A stretch of DNA of 9,408 nt from Spirochaetaceae bacterium (GTDB taxonomy: Bacteria; Spirochaetota; Spirochaetia; Treponematales; Breznakiellaceae). Under the pieces are notes generated by a model. That model saw only the letters and a program-made list of their open reading frames with translations, was not told the origin of the DNA and searched no databases. A program made the position numbers and the translations under genes. Positions within the stretch are counted from its first letter, which is position 1. Each line of letters begins with the position of its first letter. This document shows positions 6,305 through 9,408 of this stretch, one piece after another. The stretch spans positions 1 through 9,408 of the forward strand of contig JAIRMP010000134.1 of the NCBI GenBank assembly GCA_031258615.1, given 5' to 3'.

Positions 6305-7320
6305 CAACTGTCATATCGACTGATGTCATATCGACCGATGTCATATCGGCTGATTCCACAACCGGCATCATGGAGGCCGATGCCGGCGCCGTATCAACGG
6401 GGCGCGTCGTATACGGTTCTTGCAATATGTTTACGGTAAAAACTGAAAGTCTGCCGCCTGAAATCCACGAGTGCCGGATAAAAGGGAAGATACTCAAGAC
6501 GGCGCGGGGTTTTTACAACCCGCTTGCGCCCGGAGACCTTGTCGAATTTGACGCGGCGCGGGGTCTGATTCTGTCCCTGCGGGAACGGCGCAGCGTATAT
6601 ACCCGCTTTAACATAAAAGGAAACGCGCCGCAGCTTCTCGCCGCGAATGTTGACGCGGTTGTCTGCCTCGCTACGCCCGTCTCGCCGCCGTTTCGCCCGC
6701 GCTTTTTGGACCGCCTGCTCCTACAGGCGGACGCGGCGGAAATCCCGGCGCTGGTAGTCTGCAACAAGGTCGATCTGTTCCCGGCGCTTGACGGCGAAAC
6801 GCTCGTCGCCGTCGAAAAACGCTTGTCCGATTTTGAACGGCTCGGTTATCCCGTGCTGCGTGTCTCCGTAAAAACAGGCGAAGGCATGAAAAGCCTGGAA
6901 GCAAGGCTGAAAGGCAGGCGCGCCGTGCTTGTCGGGCAGAGCGGCTGCGGCAAGACGAGTCTTGTAAACGCGCTGCTGCCCGCCGCCATGCAGAAAACGG
7001 GCGCGCTCAACAAGAAGTACGACCGTGGAAACCACACCACCGTGATGTCCGTTCTGTTCGATGACGGCGAGGCCGGCTTCAGCCTGATAGACACGCCCGG
7101 TATACGCCGCCTTGTGCCTGACGGGATAGCGCCCGGCGATCTCCAGACCCTGATGCGCGACTTCGCGCCGTTTGCCGGTAAATGCGCGTTTGGCCTCTCC
7201 TGCACACACGGGACGGAACCGGGGTGCAGGATCAGGGAAGCGGTGGAAACAGGCAAAATCCACGAGGACAGGTTCGAAAGTTACATCCGCATAAGCGATG
7301 AACTAAGCCGCCGGAATTAA
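6301..7320 (+). CDS. rsgA: Small ribosomal subunit biogenesis GTPase RsgA
   Basis: RsgA is a circularly permuted GTPase that binds the late 30S subunit, checks its decoding centre and aids release of assembly factors. The 339-residue product has an N-terminal OB-fold region (about 34-100), then the permuted G domain: NKVD at 155-158 (G4), G-Q-S-G-C-G-K-T-S at 212-220 (P-loop), H-T-T at 245-247 (G2) and DTPG at 264-267 (G3). A C-terminal zinc site follows, with Cys295, Cys301, His303 and Cys309; its first spacing is one residue longer than usual. I chose ATG 6301 because it overlaps the murI stop (ATGA) with GGGA at 6291-6294. An upstream ATG at 6238 would sit deep inside murI. An ATG at 6370 would remove a repeat-coded N-terminal extension of about 23 residues, but has a poor ribosome site. 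Last gene of the cluster. Confidence 0.93.
   Translation: MTTVISTDVISTDVISADSTTGIMEADAGAVSTGRVVYGSCNMFTVKTESLPPEIHECRIKGKILKTARGFYNPLAPGDLVEFDAARGLILSLRERRSVYTRFNIKGNAPQLLAANVDAVVCLATPVSPPFRPRFLDRLLLQADAAEIPALVVCNKVDLFPALDGETLVAVEKRLSDFERLGYPVLRVSVKTGEGMKSLEARLKGRRAVLVGQSGCGKTSLVNALLPAAMQKTGALNKKYDRGNHTTVMSVLFDDGEAGFSLIDTPGIRRLVPDGIAPGDLQTLMRDFAPFAGKCAFGLSCTHGTEPGCRIREAVETGKIHEDRFESYIRISDELSRRN
6309..6353 (+). repeat. three 15-nt tandem repeats at the 5' end of rsgA
   Basis: Three consecutive 15-nt units (6309-6323, 6324-6338, 6339-6353) differ at only a few bases and encode Val-Ile-Ser-Thr-Asp, the same again, then Val-Ile-Ser-Ala-Asp. Immediately before, ATGACA and TGTCAT (6301-6306 and 6309-6314) form a 6-bp inverted repeat covering the chosen start codon, so the start may lie in an RNA hairpin. 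The peptide is not part of the RsgA domain. Confidence 0.8.
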
Positions 7321-7380
7321 CAGCGATCTGAAATTCCACAAAATGCCGCCAACCCACAACAAAGGCAGCAGTTTGGCAGG

Positions 7381-7426
7381 CCAGCCTGCACCGAACGTAC
7401 GCCAGTAGCGCCCTCCTAGTCCTTGA
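7381..7426 (+). repeat. dispersed repeat, copy B
   Basis: This is the second copy of the 46-bp block seen at 103-148, in the same orientation. The first 24 bases differ only by purine transitions at three places, and GTCCTTGA is conserved at the end. The 21-bp palindrome array next to copy A is absent here. Confidence 0.7.
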
Positions 7427-7467
7427 TATTTCCTAAGCGCGAAACATATATGCTCATCCTTTAAAAA

Positions 7468-7526
7468 GGGGGGCGCAATTTCCAAGCCTTGAGCGGCAAA
7501 CCGCCAACTTTCCCGCCGCGCCCCCC
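7468..7526. repeat. GC-rich 9-bp inverted repeat
   Basis: GGGGGGCGC at 7468-7476 pairs exactly with GCGCCCCCC at 7518-7526, enclosing 41 nt. A smaller GCGG-CAAA-CCGC hairpin lies at 7493-7504 within the loop. No T-run follows on the + strand. On the minus strand the stem is followed by only a short TTTTT (AAAAA at 7463-7467 on +), so a minus-strand terminator is conceivable but weak. Confidence 0.5.
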
Positions 7527-7536
7527 TGCGTTACAG

Positions 7537-7579
7537 CCCGCTCCGCGGCCCGCCAGCGGGTTCCTCATCCGCTCCGCGG
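7537..7579. repeat. GC hairpin plus 11-nt direct repeat
   Basis: CCCGCT at 7537-7542 pairs with AGCGGG at 7555-7560 across a 12-nt loop. The sequence CCGCTCCGCGG is present at 7538-7548 and again at 7569-7579. This is structured intergenic DNA of unknown role, directly to the left of the first attC-like element. Confidence 0.45.
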
Positions 7580-7603
7580 TAGTATACCCGGAAGTCGCCT
7601 TAC

Positions 7604-7784
7604 TATATCGTTCGTTCCGGCTGTATATGACGTTTTTACAAGCCCGATAAAGGAAACCGTAGGTTTACAGGGCTGGCAAAATGTGGGTGGAGCGGAGCGT
7701 GGGATGCGTAGCCGACCTAGCATAGCGTAACCCCGAGGGCGCTACTGCGGGCGCAACATATACAGACCTGTTATGCGACGTAAA
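7604..7784 (+). repeat. attC-like structured element, copy 1
   Basis: The left arm at 7613-7637 is identical over 25 nt to 9053-9077 of copy 2. The right half at 7727-7782 aligns with 9123-9176 and ends in GTTATGC (7770-7776). Within the copy, CTGTATATG at 7621-7629 pairs exactly with CATATACAG at 7757-7765, and internal hairpins occur (AGCCC 7641-7645 with GGGCT 7670-7674; AAACC 7654-7658 with GGTTT 7662-7666). Known attC sites have imperfect inverted arms in two blocks and a GTTRRRY end; this end departs from that at one base, and the length (about 175 bp) exceeds the usual range. A MITE-like repeat is the main alternative. Confidence 0.5.
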
Positions 7785-7797
7785 AACCTGCTACGAA

Positions 7798-7830
7798 GCA
7801 CCCGCCATGGACGGCGGGTGCCTTCTCATT
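7798..7830 (+). terminator. probable intrinsic terminator
   Basis: GCACCCGCC at 7798-7806 pairs perfectly with GGCGGGTGC at 7813-7821 around a 6-nt loop, and an interrupted T-rich tract follows. It could end + strand transcription from the rsgA operon or from the element just upstream. It also separates that transcription from the opposing minus-strand gene. Confidence 0.6.
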
Positions 7831-7949
7831 TTCTCTTTGTAGTTTTTTTTACAGTAGTTTTTTTAACATGAATAACTTTAGTACAATTGTGAGGGCCAGT
7901 TTTAATTGTCCTCGTATGCGCTTTCCGTACCGTTGTTTTTGTTGCCATT

Positions 7950-8912
7950 TTAGGACCCCTTTAATTTTTTGTTAAATTTTATCAAATTTACAATTAGGAA
8001 CATATAAATCGCAGTAAATATTGGAACATATGTATTGTAATTCCTTGTTTTAGCATTACCTTTTGTACCATCTTTATAGCGTCTATCTTTCTTAGTAGAA
8101 TTTATAAGAGCATAACACAAAATTGCTAATACTAATACAAGAGGGATAACAATTAGTAATACAAATTTTGTTAGAATTGATACAGTAGCAAATAGCATCC
8201 ATTTTGTACTAGAATATTTTAAATTGCTTATTATAGACAATGCTAATGTAGTTATCGTTATGATAAAATAAATAATGTTTATTACAGTATCATTTTGAAT
8301 CTTATTCTCTGTATCAAAAAGATAAAACACGAAAATAAGTGATGAAATTGCCACTAAAATCAAATCCCATAAATCCCATATTATTATACATCTTGTCTTT
8401 TTTGAAAATGAATAAGACAAGATATACACTATTATTGCAATTGCTAAAAACATTATTAAACCAAAAGTTCCTGACGAACGTAATGAATTCGTAACGGTTT
8501 TCAAAGGAGAATACTTTATTTTATTCGACTTTATATAATTTCTAACTATTTCTTGAGCCTGTCCCCAAGTTAATGAATCAAGGCTATACGAATTATTTTC
8601 CAGTTTTCCATTGCTATTTTCAAGATATTGTTCATTTGAACCATCCATTGATAAATACCACCATGATGCTGCATACAAATTCAATACTTCTGAATTTATG
8701 CCATTCAGCATTTCAGTTGAATATGTATAACGATACAAAATTTCTCCAGTAAATTTACCACTGGACAAAACTTGAAAATACAATTTTTTTGCATTTCCAT
8801 AATCGTCTTGGTCATAGAATGCATTAGCTCTTTCAAGTAAAGTCCCTTGACCAAATAATCCGCCAGTTAGGAATGCAAAAACCAGAACAAACAATAATAA
8901 TTTTTTCTTCAT
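7950..8912 (-). CDS. Membrane protein with signal peptide, TPR-like region and about five membrane segments
   Basis: I do not recognise the family. The 320-residue product starts with a clear signal peptide (K-K-K-L then hydrophobic 5-20, likely cleaved near residue 21). Residues 24-55 (L-L-E-R-A-N-A-F-Y then Y-G-N-A-K-K-L-Y) look like one TPR-type helical hairpin, as in small BatE-like proteins. A polar domain with W-W at 84-85 runs to about 147. Hydrophobic segments follow at about 148-168, 178-199, 210-230, 236-270 (one or two passes) and 295-313, ending in a Lys-rich tail. The ATG has GAGGTG (complement of 8918-8923) five bases upstream and its own promoter. Base composition is strikingly AT-rich and Lys/Asn/Ile codons abound, unlike the operon to the left, which suggests transfer. 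It is in the opposite orientation to the two flanking attC-like elements. Confidence 0.8.
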   Translation of the reverse strand: MKKKLLLFVLVFAFLTGGLFGQGTLLERANAFYDQDDYGNAKKLYFQVLSSGKFTGEILYRYTYSTEMLNGINSEVLNLYAASWWYLSMDGSNEQYLENSNGKLENNSYSLDSLTWGQAQEIVRNYIKSNKIKYSPLKTVTNSLRSSGTFGLIMFLAIAIIVYILSYSFSKKTRCIIIWDLWDLILVAISSLIFVFYLFDTENKIQNDTVINIIYFIITITTLALSIISNLKYSSTKWMLFATVSILTKFVLLIVIPLVLVLAILCYALINSTKKDRRYKDGTKGNAKTRNYNTYVPIFTAIYMFLIVNLIKFNKKLKGS

Positions 8913-8941
8913 TTCAACACCTCAAAAAACAATTTACATCA

Positions 8942-8969
8942 AGTATACCATATTTCCAATGATTGTCAA
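8942..8969 (-). promoter_or_regulatory. near-consensus sigma-70 promoter for the 7950-8912 gene
   Basis: Read on the minus strand, TTGACA (8964-8969) is a perfect -35 and TATACT (8942-8947) a five-of-six -10, with a 16-bp spacer. The start codon lies about 30 bases downstream of the -10, after a GAGGTG ribosome site. This gene is therefore expected to be expressed independently of its neighbours. Confidence 0.8.
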
Positions 8970-9000
8970 CTACTTTTACCTAAAATTTCCATTTTTTGCG

Positions 9001-9014
9001 CCGCATGGATGCGG
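9001..9014. repeat. 6-bp hairpin before attC-like copy 2
   Basis: CCGCAT and ATGCGG form a perfect inverted repeat around GG. It marks the switch from the AT-rich promoter region back to mixed composition, about 30 bp before the second attC-like element. GCATAAT follows at 9015-9022 (with one base inserted relative to the expected arm), which may be chance. Confidence 0.4.
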
Positions 9015-9044
9015 AGCATAATTCATAAATTTCTGGTTTTTATT

Positions 9045-9176
9045 GCATATAACGTTCCGGCTGTATATGACGTTTTTGCGGAGAAAAATCGCACAAAGGC
9101 CGCAGGCCGACTGCGGTTTTTCGTAGCCCGGGTCGCTGCTGCACCCGAAACGCATACAGTCCCGTTATGCGCCGTA
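9045..9176 (+). repeat. attC-like structured element, copy 2
   Basis: This copy has clear two-block arms. Outer block: GCAT-AT-AACG at 9045-9054 pairs with CGTTATGC at 9163-9170, leaving two left-arm bases unpaired. Inner block: CTGTAT at 9061-9066 pairs with ATACAG at 9154-9159, again with extra left-arm bases just beyond. The spacers between blocks are unequal (6 and 3 nt). The core holds a stem of 11 pairs with one wobble (9083-9093 with 9112-9122), capped by a GGCC-GCA-GGCC hairpin. At about 126 bp between core boxes it falls inside the known attC size range. Unpaired bases on one arm are a hallmark of attC sites, which recombine as folded single strands. No integrase gene is in the window. 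Confidence 0.55.
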
Positions 9177-9189
9177 TTCTTTGCTCTTA

Positions 9190-9408
9190 CTATAATGCTA
9201 AGAATGTTTGCCCTTTATCTTTTCTAACTGTTTTTACAACAGAAGGACAATGCCATTTTTTATTATTAAAAATATCCTGAATTGTTAGTATTTGTATCCG
9301 GGGATATTTTACCCCTTGATATTCATAATATCCGGCTGCATCCGCTTCTTGTATCATTGCTTTCGTGGGATTTTTTAGACATATAAAACCAGCCAATTCA
9401 GTCCCGTT
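9190..9408 (-). CDS. C-terminal end of a probable DNA methyltransferase / restriction-associated protein (partial)
   Basis: The frame is open through the right edge of the window on the minus strand, so the gene begins outside; about 72 residues are visible before the TAG at 9190-9192. The stretch beginning G-F-I-C-L-K-N-P-T-K-A-M, then E-A-D-A-A-G-Y-Y, then Y-P-R-I-Q-I-L-T-I-Q-D-I-F, is reminiscent of the C-terminal domain of some site-specific adenine DNA methyltransferases fused to a restriction-endonuclease-like domain. There the pattern is roughly FITLEPPTKPM, EAxxAGFY, YPxIQILTIEELL. This is recalled family knowledge, not a search result. The internal TTG at 9394-9396 is not a real start. 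The gene ends only about 20 bp from the second attC-like element and is oriented against it. Whether the upstream part is intact cannot be seen. Confidence 0.55.
   Translation of the reverse strand, partial: NGTELAGFICLKNPTKAMIQEADAAGYYEYQGVKYPRIQILTIQDIFNNKKWHCPSVVKTVRKDKGQTFLAL

Larger units (their letters stand above)
7321..7949. other. 629-bp gene-free, repeat-rich region after rsgA
   Basis: No supported gene lies between the rsgA stop and the minus-strand gene ending at 7950. The interval holds, in order: dispersed repeat copy B (7381-7426), a GC-rich inverted repeat (7468-7526), a second GC hairpin with an 11-nt direct repeat (7537-7579), the first attC-like element (7604-7784), and a terminator-like hairpin (7798-7830). 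An AT-rich stretch with two T-runs follows, and it also contains ACAATT/AATTGT inverted arms at 7883-7888 and 7904-7909. The base composition changes from GC-rich to AT-rich at about 7830. Confidence 0.7.

Noticed and set aside
6721..7263. A 180-codon minus-strand frame opposite rsgA
   Set aside because: It is antisense to the conserved GTPase domain and shows no family features or credible start.
7883..7909. A lac-operator-like or terminator-like inverted repeat (ACAATT and AATTGT)
   Set aside because: The arms are only 6 bp and AT-rich, with no T-run in the sense needed to end the minus-strand gene.
7908..7929. A degenerate third copy of the attC-like right end (GTCCTCGTATGCGC then CCGTA)
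   Set aside because: It resembles the right arm of copy 2 but needs inserted bases, and I found no matching left arm nearby; too weak to call.
9009..9227. A 72-codon + strand frame across the second attC-like element
   Set aside because: It is explained by the repeat itself: it spans both arms and the core hairpins, has no ribosome binding site, and overlaps the end of the minus-strand methyltransferase-like gene.

Overview
The window has two parts. Positions 391-7320 hold a GC-rich, tightly packed chromosomal gene cluster read entirely on the + strand: yajC, secD, secF, a glucose-1-phosphate cytidylyltransferase, an acyl-ACP thioesterase, glutamate racemase (murI) and the ribosome-assembly GTPase rsgA. 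From about 7321 to the end lies a gene-poor, repeat-rich accessory region that turns sharply AT-rich. Gene content and style suggest a spirochaete, probably a Treponema-like gut or termite-gut organism. That placement is an inference from memory of similar genomes; no rRNA or other decisive marker is present.

Positions 1-390 contain no convincing gene. They hold a 21-bp tandem repeat in which each unit is a near-perfect palindrome, a 46-bp block that recurs at 7381-7426, a perfect 9-bp hairpin, a longer inverted repeat, a heptamer repeat, and then the yajC leader with a good ribosome binding site and at best a weak promoter.

The seven-gene cluster is very compact: 38 bp between yajC and secD, a 1-nt overlap secD/secF, 1 nt between secF and the nucleotidyltransferase, 7 nt to the thioesterase, an 11-nt overlap with murI, and an ATGA overlap murI/rsgA. 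No terminator is visible inside it, so it is likely one transcription unit joining protein export (YajC-SecD-SecF, inner-membrane Sec accessory complex), surface-sugar precursor synthesis, fatty-acid release, peptidoglycan precursor supply and 30S subunit maturation. SecF carries a strongly acidic repeat-built insertion, and RsgA has an N-terminal extension made of 15-nt repeats.

The right part has two related structured elements (about 7604-7784 and 9045-9176) in the same orientation. They share an identical 25-nt left arm and a conserved right half ending in GTTATGC, and their arms are complementary in a two-block pattern with unpaired extra bases. This resembles attC recombination sites of integron gene cassettes, although a MITE-like element is possible. 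Between them lies an AT-rich minus-strand gene with its own near-consensus sigma-70 promoter, encoding a secreted/membrane protein with a TPR-like N-terminal part and about five membrane segments of unknown function. Beyond the second element, on the minus strand, is the C-terminal end of what looks like a DNA methyltransferase/restriction-associated protein, cut by the window edge. The hypothesis to test is that the region right of rsgA is the edge of a cassette array (with or without an integrase outside the window).
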